A program made the position numbers and the translations under genes. 64,000 nucleotides of DNA from Gammaproteobacteria bacterium AqS3 (GTDB lineage Bacteria > Pseudomonadota > Gammaproteobacteria > MEIF01 > AqS3). The notes beneath the pieces are model-generated. The model was not told the origin of the DNA. It saw only the letters and a list, made by a program, of their open reading frames with translations, and made no database searches. The stretch spans positions 36,001 to 100,000 of the forward strand of contig MEIF01000003.1 of assembly GCA_001750645.1 (NCBI GenBank), written 5' to 3'. Positions 29,977-40,009 of the stretch are shown here, in pieces. Position 1 is the first letter of the stretch. Each line of letters starts with the position of its first letter.

Positions 29977-30002
29977 AGCTGGGGCAATGGGGCCTTGCAC
30001 AT

Positions 30003-33000
30003 CTAGTCTTCAATCTGAATCCTGACACGATGAAGCCTGTAGTCCTTTCGAACAGCGACAACCTCTCCGGTTTTACACCCCCATACAGCTTTGGCGATCG
30101 GAGAATCCGGGCTGATGACCCCTCTCAATGGGGCAGGTGTCTGTCCTTTTTCAGCGATCGCCAAATTTTCATCGTCAAAACTCGCCTCCAGATAATGGAG
30201 AGTGAATCGAGTTCCAAACCCGACTTGGTCTGAACCCGATGCAGAATCATTTGCTCCTGCATGACTCGGTGATTCAGAGAGATCCAGATTCTCCAACTCA
30301 TCATCATCAACATTTTGATGAAGCTCATCCGCTGCGGCAGAGGAAACATTGGGTTGGGTTTTCGCCTGCATCAATCTTTTACTGATCGCTCGCTGGAGCT
30401 TTTCAAACTCGTGCTTGGGATTTTGAAACCAGTTGGTCGACCAAATCCTGTGTATGCACCACCCCCGTTCCTTCAATATCTGCTGGCGCAACCTGTCCCG
30501 CTCCCGAGCCGATTTGGATGAATGATATTTGGCCCCGTCGCACTCCACTCCGAGCAGATAACCATAAGGATATTCAGGATGTTTGATTCCGATGTCAACG
30601 AAATATCCGCTTACTCCAACTTGAGGATCCACCTCATACCCGGCATCCCTTAACAGAGAGATGACATGTTCCTCAAACGGGCTTTCCGGCTCTCTCTTGG
30701 TGACCTCGCCGGCTTCCAAAATCCCTGTCTTGCTGTAAGACAGCCAACCCGACAACATGGCCGTCCCTGGATTATTTTCGTTGACATCCCCGGGTTGTAG
30801 GCTGGTATAGGTCACCATCTGGCACTTGGCGCGTGAAAACAGAACATTCAGGCGGCGTCTGCCATTAATGCCCGCAATGGGGCCAAAGCGTTGATGCACT
30901 TTTCCGCCCGCCTCCTCTGGGCCATAAACCGTGCCAATGAAAATCACGTCTCTTTCATCGCCCTGGACTTTTTCGATATTTTTGATGAAGAACTTCTCCA
31001 GGCCGCCGTTTTTCTCTTCCCAAGCTTCGCAGTAAGCAGCAATTTCTGTGTCAGTGACTTGGAGCTGGTCAAACATTTGCTGCAAGAGTTCCTGCTGCTT
31101 AATGTTCATCACAACGACTCCAAGAGATTTATTGCGATGCGCCTTCATGAACTCGGCAATTCCATCCAGCATGGCTTGAGCCTCAAGCGGATTGGTGCCC
31201 GAACGATAAACCGCATTTTCAACAGGAATTTGATGGACGCCGAGGGAGCTGCCTTCAGGATTAGAGTGGGGGAAAATAATCAGATCACCGTCATACATCT
31301 TTTTGTTTGAGTAGGCGATCAGGCGCCCGTCCCGGGAACGGTAGTGCCAGCGCAGGCGCCGTTTGGGATGAAACGCCAGATTGGCCATCTGCAGGATGGA
31401 CTCCTCCTGAGTTTGCAGATCTTCATCCACCTCATCGCTGTCGCTGTCCCGGACAAAGAAATCAGTCGGCGGAAGCTGATTTTGATCTCCGACCACCACA
31501 AGCTGCTTGCCCCGCATGATGGCGCCCATGGCCATATAAGGCTCCATCTGAGACGCTTCGTCAATGATTACGAGATCAAAACTCAGATTGTTCTTATCGA
31601 CATACTGGGCCACTGCAAGAGGAGACATCATCCAGCAGGGTTTGAGTTCCAAGAGCGCATCTCTGGCCTTTGAAACAATGTGCCTGGGTGATTTGTATCT
31701 TTTTTCCAATGAAATTTGATGGTTAATAAGGCTCATATCAGTCCATTCACTTCTGCGACCTCTGCCAATGCCGGGCGGCGGGCTGCATTGTTCTTGAATC
31801 TGCAAAGCCAAGATTTTTCGATTCAACTTAATTACCTGCTCATCCAATTCAGCAAACTTGACTCTGGCGCCCTCCACCAAGTCATGTGTTTTGAACTTCT
31901 CCAATTCTCTCGGACATTCATTAGCCAAGACCTGTGCAACGGAGTGGACTGCCATCAATCGTCCCGCCTCGGTCAGGCTGTGACCCTCGGGCGTGTTATA
32001 TGTCTCAATGGCTTTCACGACCTTGCTGACCGCCTCGTCCGCAGAGAGCCTATTGCGGAGTGAGTTTTTATCTGACGCCAACAGCAGCGGTTGTGCTCCC
32101 TCAGCCATGCATCCATCAAGTGTGGCCTTGATCTCGGCAAAGGTTTTTTGCTGGAAATCAAGTATTTTCTTCAGGCCCTCAGTTTCATGCAGCTTTTTAA
32201 CCTTTTCTTGAAATGATGCATGGAGGGCGCCCAGCTCCTTCAATTCCTCCAACACATCGCGCCCTTCCCTGCAGTTCAAGTGCGAAGCCAAAAATTTCCT
32301 TTTTTCTGCCGGCCCAAGCAGTTCTTCATCCAGTTGTTTGACCGCCCGCAAAACAGCAGTTATTTCTTCAATCGTGTTGTTGTCAACGTCAATTAACTTA
32401 TCCAGAAAATCTGTTTCTGTCAGAACCTGTTCAATAGACAGACGACATCTTTCAATATCTGATACCAGTGAAGAAAATGTCTCATAGCCTATCGGCCCGC
32501 CGATTTCTTCCGCAAACCCTATCCCATTCAAGGCATTCTGGTGCAGCTGCTGATATTCGCTCTCAGCCTCATTCAGCCACTCTGAAAAGACTTGATATGG
32601 ATCAGTGAATGGGTTCTTTTCCAGAAAACGAACATTTCGCGGGATAGAGGCCAGCAGCGACAGGTCCCTGAACAGATGATCCTGCAGCTTATTGACATTT
32701 TGATCATCCCGTATCAACCCTATCAGCTCAAGGACATTCAAATAACCCTCTTCATCTTCGGAGTCGAAGGCAGCCAGCACCTCAGGCAGGCTGCTTCTGA
32801 GATCTTCCGACATCTTTTGGTGCTCGGCAAGTTCAAACAGATCTCCAGCGGCCTGCTCCCGATCAAAGGGAGCTGTTTTGTTCTTGTTGATTGAAAGGTA
32901 GAAGTTTCTGGCCTTTCGGTATTTGAAGTCAAGGAATGAAAAGAAATGCTCGGGCTGGGAGAGTTTGCTGACATGCTGCAGAAGCATGCCCAGCGGCGGC

Positions 33001-35528
33001 ATCAAGAAGAAACTGAACTTTGGGGTCAGTGAATCTTTCAGTTTTTTCAACTCCCTTGCCCTCCTGATCAAGCCGGCAAGCTTCCTAACATCTTGGGCAT
33101 CTATTTCAAACTCGCCCAATCTCGAAGAGATTTCATCCGGCAAATTTTTCGCCAATTCAGCAGCCGCCCTAAATTCATCAAGCCCGACACTTTTGAGTTC
33201 AGCAGATTGCCGCTCAAAAAATGGTTCGAATTCAGCCTTGCACTCCCGGGCAATTTCAAGCTCATGCCTCTTTTCTTGGTCAGCCCTGATGAGATCATTT
33301 AAGATGTCATGCGTTGCATGAACTGGAGGGTGAAGATCAAGATGCTCCAGCGTATCAAGGATGCCCTTCAGTTCGGAAAGTCTTTCCCGGCTGGGAATGT
33401 TTTGAAAAAACCTTGAGAGGTTTGACAATGACTCTAGGATGGATTCAATCGATTCAATATCTATGTTGTGATTCTCCTCGCTGACAGCAAGTTCTTTCAG
33501 GGCATCCCCCAATACTGCCTCCAAGTTTGCAGCCAAGCCAATGATCTCAATTTCTGCCGATGCATTTTCCCCAATAAAATTATCCTCCTGTTCAAGCATT
33601 AGGCTGTCTTGCTCTAGGTTTATCTTTAAATCATTTATTGCTTCTATAGACTCCGATATATCCACGCATTCATCAATTATTTCTTTTGCTTGAAAGACTG
33701 AAACAGAGCCGGCAAACCTGTCCCAGATCGTGCTGGCCTTTTCAACCTCAATACATGCAGATTGGTACTTTTCAAGCAGCTCACCAACTGAATCGCTCTC
33801 ATAATATTGTCGTGCAAATTCAGAGTGAATTTCTTCTCTCAACTCTCGGGGAAGCTCAGAAACCTTGCCTTCTTCCTTGATATATTCCGACATGGCATCA
33901 AACCGGCTCATCTCTCCGAACCCCGATTTGCCGCCAAGGAATTTAATATGGTCGGACAAGTATTCTTGTAATTTCGAGAGCTCTTTTTTTCTTCTATCAA
34001 AATAGGCTCGCCTGTCCTCAACCGGATCCATATTCACCCGCTTGGCCAAAGACTGAACAAACTCCTTTCGACTCTCATTGGGATGAATCGGCAGGACAAA
34101 CTCCCCCAAACCGCAGGCCTTGAGCCTGCTTTCAACCACTTCAATCGCAGCTTTTTTCGAGGCAACAAAAAGCACCTTCTTGCCACCATGCAGCGCGCTG
34201 GCGATGGCATTCACAATCATCTGCGATTTGCCGGTTCCGGGCGGCCCCTCAACGGCAAGATTTTTGCCATCTGCAATGTCCACCAGGGCGCTAAATTGTG
34301 AGGCATCGCTGTCAAGAACAAGACGAGGGACTTTCTTTGCAATATTAGGATCATCGGTCTCATACTCGTTTGCAGTGCCAGAAGAATCAGCCGATGATTC
34401 TGACCCATTTAATAGCGCATCGACAATATCCGTGACAATGATTTCATTCGGATCAAGATCCTCATAAATGGCGATCTGCAGGGCGCGAAAGTCTCCGAAA
34501 CAGACCAATCGCCTGACACGTCCCTCGATTTTGTTCAGGTCCAATTCTGACTGAACCCGCTTCAGATAATCCTCCAGCCCATCCTCTTCCCCATCAAAAA
34601 CAGGCAGATCAAGACCGAATTCATTCTTCAACTTATGCAAAAGAAACCGGTTATGGGAGGCGCCGTCCCCGGCGCTGGTGACTGAAAAACGAAAGCCTCC
34701 CCTGGAAGCTTTCTTCTCAAGGCTTACCGGCAATAAAATCAGGGGGGAGCAGAACTTTTGGTCGTCGTTCTCGACATCCTTCCACTCCAGAAAACCAAAT
34801 GCACCCCGCACAATGTTGACACCGGTCTCATCCAGAAAAGACTGGCCTCTGGAATACACGCCCTGCGCCACTCGCTCCAGATCCTTGGGCAGCAGCAGAG
34901 TTTGTATTTTCCTGTCTTCATGTCTGCCGTCTGGACTCACTTCATCGGGCGGGGGCAATTCATAGTCAGGGTTTATGCCGTTCTGTCGGGCATGGTCTGC
35001 AAGGTTTTGGTGGGCTTTGTCTTGGGCGCGCGCCGGCATTCCCAACTGTTCACGCACTTTGTCTTTGAGTTGACGATCCAATTCTCTCTTCTGTTCTTCA
35101 GCATCCTCCGCTGAGGCATCTATCGCTTCAAGCGCATGGCTGTAGTCCTCGTCAATGATTTGGGCTTGGAGAAAAGCGTAATTGAAATCAGCCTCGTCTT
35201 CATCAGCGGGATCGCTGTCAAGTCGCGGAAGGGGGTCAAACGAAAGTTTTTTGTCGTCTATCAGTTTTGCAAACAGGATCCCCGGCTGCTCATCAACCAC
35301 CCTGATCAGCCGGGTGGTGTTTCCATAAAGCTGGGTGTTGATATATCTATTTTTTCTCGTGAGATCCAGGGCCCCCGTTCTCAGCTGCTCAATCTTGTCT
35401 TTTGTGAATTGAAGCAGCCCTTCATCCATATTTTCCATGTGGGAAAAGCCAGGCAGGTGTGCTGATGCCTCCGCTGCTGAGGCTTCATTCTCTGATTCAA
35501 ACTCTTCCGGCATATCGAACAGCTTCAA
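30003..35528 (-). CDS. DUF4011 - SF1 helicase - Vsr/MTES_1575-like endonuclease protein, 1841 aa; Hhe-type defence candidate
   Basis: KIEQLRTGALDLTRKNRYINTQLYG (DUF4011-like); AVEGPPGTGKSQMIVNAIASAL (Walker A); DLVIIDEASQMEPYMAMGAIMRGKQLVVVGDQNQLPP; C-term FVDIGIKHPEYPYGYLLGVECDGAKYHSSKSARERDRLRQQILKERGWCIHRIWSTNWFQNP. Confidence 0.88.
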   Translation of the reverse strand: MKLFDMPEEFESENEASAAEASAHLPGFSHMENMDEGLLQFTKDKIEQLRTGALDLTRKNRYINTQLYGNTTRLIRVVDEQPGILFAKLIDDKKLSFDPLPRLDSDPADEDEADFNYAFLQAQIIDEDYSHALEAIDASAEDAEEQKRELDRQLKDKVREQLGMPARAQDKAHQNLADHARQNGINPDYELPPPDEVSPDGRHEDRKIQTLLLPKDLERVAQGVYSRGQSFLDETGVNIVRGAFGFLEWKDVENDDQKFCSPLILLPVSLEKKASRGGFRFSVTSAGDGASHNRFLLHKLKNEFGLDLPVFDGEEDGLEDYLKRVQSELDLNKIEGRVRRLVCFGDFRALQIAIYEDLDPNEIIVTDIVDALLNGSESSADSSGTANEYETDDPNIAKKVPRLVLDSDASQFSALVDIADGKNLAVEGPPGTGKSQMIVNAIASALHGGKKVLFVASKKAAIEVVESRLKACGLGEFVLPIHPNESRKEFVQSLAKRVNMDPVEDRRAYFDRRKKELSKLQEYLSDHIKFLGGKSGFGEMSRFDAMSEYIKEEGKVSELPRELREEIHSEFARQYYESDSVGELLEKYQSACIEVEKASTIWDRFAGSVSVFQAKEIIDECVDISESIEAINDLKINLEQDSLMLEQEDNFIGENASAEIEIIGLAANLEAVLGDALKELAVSEENHNIDIESIESILESLSNLSRFFQNIPSRERLSELKGILDTLEHLDLHPPVHATHDILNDLIRADQEKRHELEIARECKAEFEPFFERQSAELKSVGLDEFRAAAELAKNLPDEISSRLGEFEIDAQDVRKLAGLIRRARELKKLKDSLTPKFSFFLMPPLGMLLQHVSKLSQPEHFFSFLDFKYRKARNFYLSINKNKTAPFDREQAAGDLFELAEHQKMSEDLRSSLPEVLAAFDSEDEEGYLNVLELIGLIRDDQNVNKLQDHLFRDLSLLASIPRNVRFLEKNPFTDPYQVFSEWLNEAESEYQQLHQNALNGIGFAEEIGGPIGYETFSSLVSDIERCRLSIEQVLTETDFLDKLIDVDNNTIEEITAVLRAVKQLDEELLGPAEKRKFLASHLNCREGRDVLEELKELGALHASFQEKVKKLHETEGLKKILDFQQKTFAEIKATLDGCMAEGAQPLLLASDKNSLRNRLSADEAVSKVVKAIETYNTPEGHSLTEAGRLMAVHSVAQVLANECPRELEKFKTHDLVEGARVKFAELDEQVIKLNRKILALQIQEQCSPPPGIGRGRRSEWTDMSLINHQISLEKRYKSPRHIVSKARDALLELKPCWMMSPLAVAQYVDKNNLSFDLVIIDEASQMEPYMAMGAIMRGKQLVVVGDQNQLPPTDFFVRDSDSDEVDEDLQTQEESILQMANLAFHPKRRLRWHYRSRDGRLIAYSNKKMYDGDLIIFPHSNPEGSSLGVHQIPVENAVYRSGTNPLEAQAMLDGIAEFMKAHRNKSLGVVVMNIKQQELLQQMFDQLQVTDTEIAAYCEAWEEKNGGLEKFFIKNIEKVQGDERDVIFIGTVYGPEEAGGKVHQRFGPIAGINGRRRLNVLFSRAKCQMVTYTSLQPGDVNENNPGTAMLSGWLSYSKTGILEAGEVTKREPESPFEEHVISLLRDAGYEVDPQVGVSGYFVDIGIKHPEYPYGYLLGVECDGAKYHSSKSARERDRLRQQILKERGWCIHRIWSTNWFQNPKHEFEKLQRAISKRLMQAKTQPNVSSAAADELHQNVDDDELENLDLSESPSHAGANDSASGSDQVGFGTRFTLHYLEASFDDENLAIAEKGQTPAPLRGVISPDSPIAKAVWGCKTGEVVAVRKDYRLHRVRIQIED

Positions 35529-35646
35529 ACTGCCTCTTATTTTTATCGCATTAATTCTAGACTATGGAAAATTCAGAGATTAGGGTGACGATTGCCTGAG
35601 AAAAGGCTTCTCCGGGGTCGCCCGCAGCACGCAGCACCCGAAATCA

Positions 35647-35671
35647 TCGGCTCGGTCGACTCCGGCGCCGT
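35647..35671. repeat. 25-bp exact direct repeat, right copy (partner 29952-29976)
   Basis: tcggctcggtcgactccggcgccgt; similarity continues as (a/t)gctg. Confidence 0.9.
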
Positions 35672-35704
35672 TGCTGCCGCTGGAAAATCGGGATGGCTTT
35701 GGCT

Positions 35705-36484
35705 TTAGAGCAAACCGCCGTGGCTGCCGCCGTCGAGCAGGATGTTCTGCCCGGAGATGTAGCCGGCCTGAACCGAGCACAGAAACGCGCAGGTGTCCCC
35801 GAACTCGGACAGCTCGCCGAGCCGCGCAGCCGGAATTTCGGCCTCCATTTCTGTGCGCACGTCCTCGTAGCTGAGCCCCCGAGCCTGCATCGTGAACTCC
35901 ATCAGCTGGCGCAGGCGGTCGGTTTCGAATCGCCCCGGAAGCAGGTTGTTGACGGTGACGTTCTCCCTGGCGACCTCCCTGGACAGCCCCTTGGTGAAAC
36001 CGGTCAGACCCGCGCGCGCCGCCGTCGACAGCCCCATGCTCGGCGTCGGCGATTTGACCAGCGCCGAGGTGATGTTGACGATGCGGCCAAAGCGGCGCTC
36101 GCGCATGCCGTCTATCACCCTGCGGATCAGCAGGATCGGGGTCAGCATGTTGCCGTGCAGCGCCTGGTTCCAGACCGGCTCGTCCCAGTCTCGGTAGTGC
36201 CCCGGCGGGGGGCCGCCGTTGTTGTTGATGAGAATGTCCGGCTCCGGGCAGGCGGTGCAGAGCGCGTCCAGCCCCGCCTCGGTGCCGACGTCCGCACAGA
36301 CCGCCTTGACCGTCCCGCCGCCCAGCCGCCCGAGCTGGCTGGCGGCCTGCTCAAGCTTCTCGGCGTCGCGACCGTTGATGACGATGTCGGCGCCCTCGCG
36401 CACCAGCGCCTCGGCGCAGGCATAGCCCAGCCCGCGCGACGAGGCACACACCAGCGCCTTTCTTCCTGTCAGTCCCAGATCCAT
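35705..36484 (-). CDS. SDR-family oxidoreductase
   Basis: MDLGLTGRKALVCASSRGLGYACAEALVREGADIVINGRD. Confidence 0.9.
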   Translation of the reverse strand: MDLGLTGRKALVCASSRGLGYACAEALVREGADIVINGRDAEKLEQAASQLGRLGGGTVKAVCADVGTEAGLDALCTACPEPDILINNNGGPPPGHYRDWDEPVWNQALHGNMLTPILLIRRVIDGMRERRFGRIVNITSALVKSPTPSMGLSTAARAGLTGFTKGLSREVARENVTVNNLLPGRFETDRLRQLMEFTMQARGLSYEDVRTEMEAEIPAARLGELSEFGDTCAFLCSVQAGYISGQNILLDGGSHGGLL

Positions 36485-36528
36485 TTTTCCTCCCGTTTCT
36501 GTCCGATGCGCCCCTGGATGTCACCATG

Positions 36529-37161
36529 TCACCAGCGGATGACTTCGGCGAGTTCTGCCCGGCTGCGATACCGCTCGTCCCAGGTGCGCAGATGAGGCCG
36601 GTCGCCGATGACATCGACCTCGATGAAGCGCACAAACTGCATGACGGACTGCAGGGTGCAGTCGCCCAGCGTCGGGGCGTCGCCCGCCACAAAGTCGCGA
36701 CCGTCCGAGAGCAGTTCCTCAACGTAGTCGAGCGGGAGGGGAAGGCGCTCCTCAATCTCGGCGGCCTTGACCGGGTCGGGCGGGTAGCCGACCGGAGACT
36801 TGACGGTGTGGACGTAGATGCCCAGCGGTTCGAAAATGCGCAGGTCGATCACCTGCTCGATGTCGCGCTCCACCGCCCTCGTCTCAATGTCGTCGCTGCC
36901 CAGCCGCCGCTCGGGAAAGCGCTCGTCCAGATAGCTGATGATGCTGCGCGATTCGGTCAGATGGGAGCCGTCGTCACGCTCCAGCACCGGCAGCGTCCCA
37001 AACCGGTTGCGCGCCAAGTGCTCGGGCTCCTTGTGACGACCCTTGAGGGTGTTGACGACGACCTGCTCAATGCCCATGTCCGCCCCCAGTGCGGTGCGCT
37101 CGGCGATGTAGAGCATGACTTTGGTCGGGTTGGGCGCCAGCGGTACGATGTAGAGTTTCAT
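36529..37161 (-). CDS. Glutathione S-transferase family protein
   Basis: MKLYIVPLAPNPTKVMLYIAERTALGADMGIEQVVVNTLKGRHKEPEHLARNRFGTLPVLERDDGSHLTESRSIISYLDE. Confidence 0.88.
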   Translation of the reverse strand: MKLYIVPLAPNPTKVMLYIAERTALGADMGIEQVVVNTLKGRHKEPEHLARNRFGTLPVLERDDGSHLTESRSIISYLDERFPERRLGSDDIETRAVERDIEQVIDLRIFEPLGIYVHTVKSPVGYPPDPVKAAEIEERLPLPLDYVEELLSDGRDFVAGDAPTLGDCTLQSVMQFVRFIEVDVIGDRPHLRTWDERYRSRAELAEVIRW

Positions 37162-37371
37162 GCTTGATTCAGGCCTCCCTCTTCGGCTTTCTGCCCGAGG
37201 TGGCGGGCATTGCGGCGACAAAATTATAATGATGCCTTCGCAGGACCCTGCACCAGTCATCAAGGGAGGCTCAGAGAGACCGGTCGCACAGCGGCAGCTG
37301 GTCGGCGCTCTGCACTTCCCCCTTCGAGGATTTTTCTGCAAAATGTCCCTTCCTGACCGAGAATCCATGCG

Positions 37372-38247
37372 ATGAGCTCAACCGCTTTTTGGCATCAAGT
37401 CGTCGATAAGTCCAGGGAATTGACCCTTTCAAGAGGGTTCCAGAACGGCATTCTCATCCTGATCTGCATCAGTGCGGCCATACCGGGCATTGAGACATCC
37501 AAGACCGCAGTCGAGGCGTTTGGACCCTGGCTCCATATCGTCGATAGGATCATTCTCGTGATCTTCGTCTTCGAATTGGTCATCCGCATCACGGCCATCG
37601 GCAAGATATTTTTTCGCCAGCCCGGTGCCGATTCCTGGCTGATGTTTGACCTCAGCATTGTGGTGATTGCCCTGATTGCCAACGAGCTTCTGATGCTGCG
37701 CGCTCTGAGGGTGCTTCAGGCCCTGCGTATCGCCTCGAGGATCACCCCGCTGCGCAATGTGGTCAGCGCCCTGCTCTCATCGATACCCGGCTTCAGCTCT
37801 GTTTTGGTGATTCTCCTGCTGGTGTTCTATGTCTCCGGGGTGATGACCACCCACCTCTTCGGGCCGACCTTCCCCGACCTGTTCGGGGATTTGGGCAAGA
37901 GCCTGATCTCGCTCTTCCAGGTCATCATCTTTGACGGCTGGTCGGCCGAGGTCGTGCGCCCGGTGATGCACGCCCACCCCTGGGCGTGGGCATTCTTTCT
38001 CCCATTCACCCTGATCACAGCCTTTACCCTGCTGAATTTCTTTGTCGCGATTGTCGTCAATGCGATGCAGCACAACTACTTTGAAGCCGATGCGCAGCAG
38101 GAGGCCAGGGAATTCAAGGCGGCACGCGATGAGCGCGCGGCGCTGATGCGCGAGATCCGCACCCTGCGCAGTGACATGAACGCCCTGACGGAGCGCGCGC
38201 GCGAGCAGGAGCGGCGGGAACAGGACAGAGACAAAGGCTCAGGCTGA
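37372..38247 (+). CDS. Single-domain voltage-gated cation channel (NaChBac/NavAb-like ion transport protein)
   Basis: S4 LMLRALRVLQALRIASRITPLRNVVSALLSSIPG; pore FGDLGKSLISLFQVIIFDGWSAEVVRP; C-terminal coiled-coil. Confidence 0.88.
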   Translation: MSSTAFWHQVVDKSRELTLSRGFQNGILILICISAAIPGIETSKTAVEAFGPWLHIVDRIILVIFVFELVIRITAIGKIFFRQPGADSWLMFDLSIVVIALIANELLMLRALRVLQALRIASRITPLRNVVSALLSSIPGFSSVLVILLLVFYVSGVMTTHLFGPTFPDLFGDLGKSLISLFQVIIFDGWSAEVVRPVMHAHPWAWAFFLPFTLITAFTLLNFFVAIVVNAMQHNYFEADAQQEAREFKAARDERAALMREIRTLRSDMNALTERAREQERREQDRDKGSG

Positions 38248-38379
38248 GGCATCCGAGCGGGCGGGCTTGGGTGTCCGGGAGGCTCGGGGAAAACTTTTTT
38301 GCTCTGTGTGTGCGGCGGCCTATTGACGGCGGACCTAAATGAGAGCCCCCCGCTGAAATTCCCCCCTGAGTTGGTTCTT

Positions 38380-39042
38380 TTAGTCCTTCGGCTGCGGGAC
38401 GATGCGCAGGTAGGGCTTGGGCGCCCGCCAGCCGTCGGGGAAGCGCTTTTTGGCGTCCTCGTCCGAAACTGCGGGGACGATGATGACTTCCTCGCCCTGC
38501 TTCCAGTTGACCGGCGTGGCGACCTGATGCTTGGCGGTCAGCTGGCAGGAATCCAGCAGCCTGAGGACTTCGTCAAAATTGCGGCCGCTGCTCATCGGGT
38601 AGGTCAGCATGGCCTTGATGCGCTTGTCGGGACCGATGATAAAGACCGAGCGAACCGTGGCGTTGTCCACAGCCGTGCGCCCCTCGGAGCTGTCGCCGTC
38701 ATCCTCCGGCAGCATGTCGTAGAGCTTGGCGACGTTGAGCTGCGGGTCGCCGATCATCGGATAGGTGACCGCATGACCCTGGGTCTCCTCGATGTCCTTG
38801 GCCCAGCCCTCGTGCGACTCCACCGGGTCGACCGACAGGCCGAGGATCTGGCAGCTGCGCTTTTCAAACTCGGGCTTCAGACCGGCCATATAGCCCAGCT
38901 CGGTGGTGCAGACCGGCGTGTAATCCTTGGGATGGGAGAACAGAATCGCCCAGCCGTCGCCGATCCAGTCGTGAAAACGGATCTCACCCTGGGTGGTCTG
39001 GGCGGTGAAGTCGGGGGCGATGGAATTGATGCGAAGGGTCAT
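38380..39042 (-). CDS. 1-Cys peroxiredoxin (Prx6-type)
   Basis: ILFSHPKDYTPVCTTELGYMAGLKPEFEKRSCQILGLSVDPVESHEGWAKDI. Confidence 0.93.
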   Translation of the reverse strand: MTLRINSIAPDFTAQTTQGEIRFHDWIGDGWAILFSHPKDYTPVCTTELGYMAGLKPEFEKRSCQILGLSVDPVESHEGWAKDIEETQGHAVTYPMIGDPQLNVAKLYDMLPEDDGDSSEGRTAVDNATVRSVFIIGPDKRIKAMLTYPMSSGRNFDEVLRLLDSCQLTAKHQVATPVNWKQGEEVIIVPAVSDEDAKKRFPDGWRAPKPYLRIVPQPKD

Positions 39043-39157
39043 GACAGGCCTGATCTGGCTGAATTGGCGGGGCGCATTATATGGATGGCGCTGTCACTCT
39101 CAACCCGCCGCCCGCGCGGGTCAGATGCGTTGAGATTTGCGGGCTTTTTTGGAGGGC

Positions 39158-40009
39158 TCATTGCAGTTTGGGCTCCTTGCTGTAGAAGTCTTCAAGCTGT
39201 TCGTACCATTCCGGCTGCAGCCTGGATTTGATGATTCCCGTGAGCTCCTCGCAGAGCTCAAACTTCACGTTTGCAGACTGCACTCGACGGCGCACTTCGA
39301 TATGTTTGATGTCACCAGGGGTGTCTCTGCCCTTGGGAACATAAAACAACACGGCGTATTCCTGTTTCCAGCGAGCCTCGTGCCATCTGAGCCATCTCCG
39401 GGGGCGCTCAACGGGAAGCACGCTGTAAAAAGCATCCTTTTCATTTTCAGGATGCTCGTTAAAGTATTGCGATAATTCATCCTCAATATCAGCCTCAGAC
39501 GGAGGTTTTGGATATTTTAAAAATTTCGCCGATGAAGCCTTCTTGGGCTTTTTCCCAATAACAATTTCATCAAATGAATCGGATAATTCTCCCGAGGCAC
39601 AGTCCCATACAAAGAGGTATGGCTTTGATGTTTGTCTCGACCGTTCCTCAATCCTCTCCTCTTTATGCTCGCCCTTTTCAAAATCATCTCCGAGTGCGGT
39701 CAGCTGATAAGCCCCCGCCTGAGAGAGTTCAACATAGCCCTGATCAGCCATGAGACCGAGGTGCTGAAATATGAATTCTCGATCATCCACGCCCAGCACC
39801 TTGGCCAATTCTTTTTTGGTGTTGACCCCATTTTTAATCAATCCCATAAACACCTTGTCCAAAGTGTCGGGGCCCGACCTTGTCGAAACCAAAATATCGG
39901 CTTCATACTTCCAGCAGGGAAATTGCACCGGAATAATTTTGCTGCACTCCAAGTCATGGTGCTCCCCTTGGACATCCCTCTGTAATTTCAGCTGCTCTTG
40001 TCTGTTCAT
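39158..40009 (-). CDS. Hypothetical protein with probable winged-helix segment; last gene of the helicase/kinase-fold locus
   Basis: GLIKNGVNTKKELAKVLGVDDREFIFQHLGLMADQGYVELSQAGAYQLTALG; ATGA overlap with the upstream helicase gene. Confidence 0.65.
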   Translation of the reverse strand: MNRQEQLKLQRDVQGEHHDLECSKIIPVQFPCWKYEADILVSTRSGPDTLDKVFMGLIKNGVNTKKELAKVLGVDDREFIFQHLGLMADQGYVELSQAGAYQLTALGDDFEKGEHKEERIEERSRQTSKPYLFVWDCASGELSDSFDEIVIGKKPKKASSAKFLKYPKPPSEADIEDELSQYFNEHPENEKDAFYSVLPVERPRRWLRWHEARWKQEYAVLFYVPKGRDTPGDIKHIEVRRRVQSANVKFELCEELTGIIKSRLQPEWYEQLEDFYSKEPKLQ

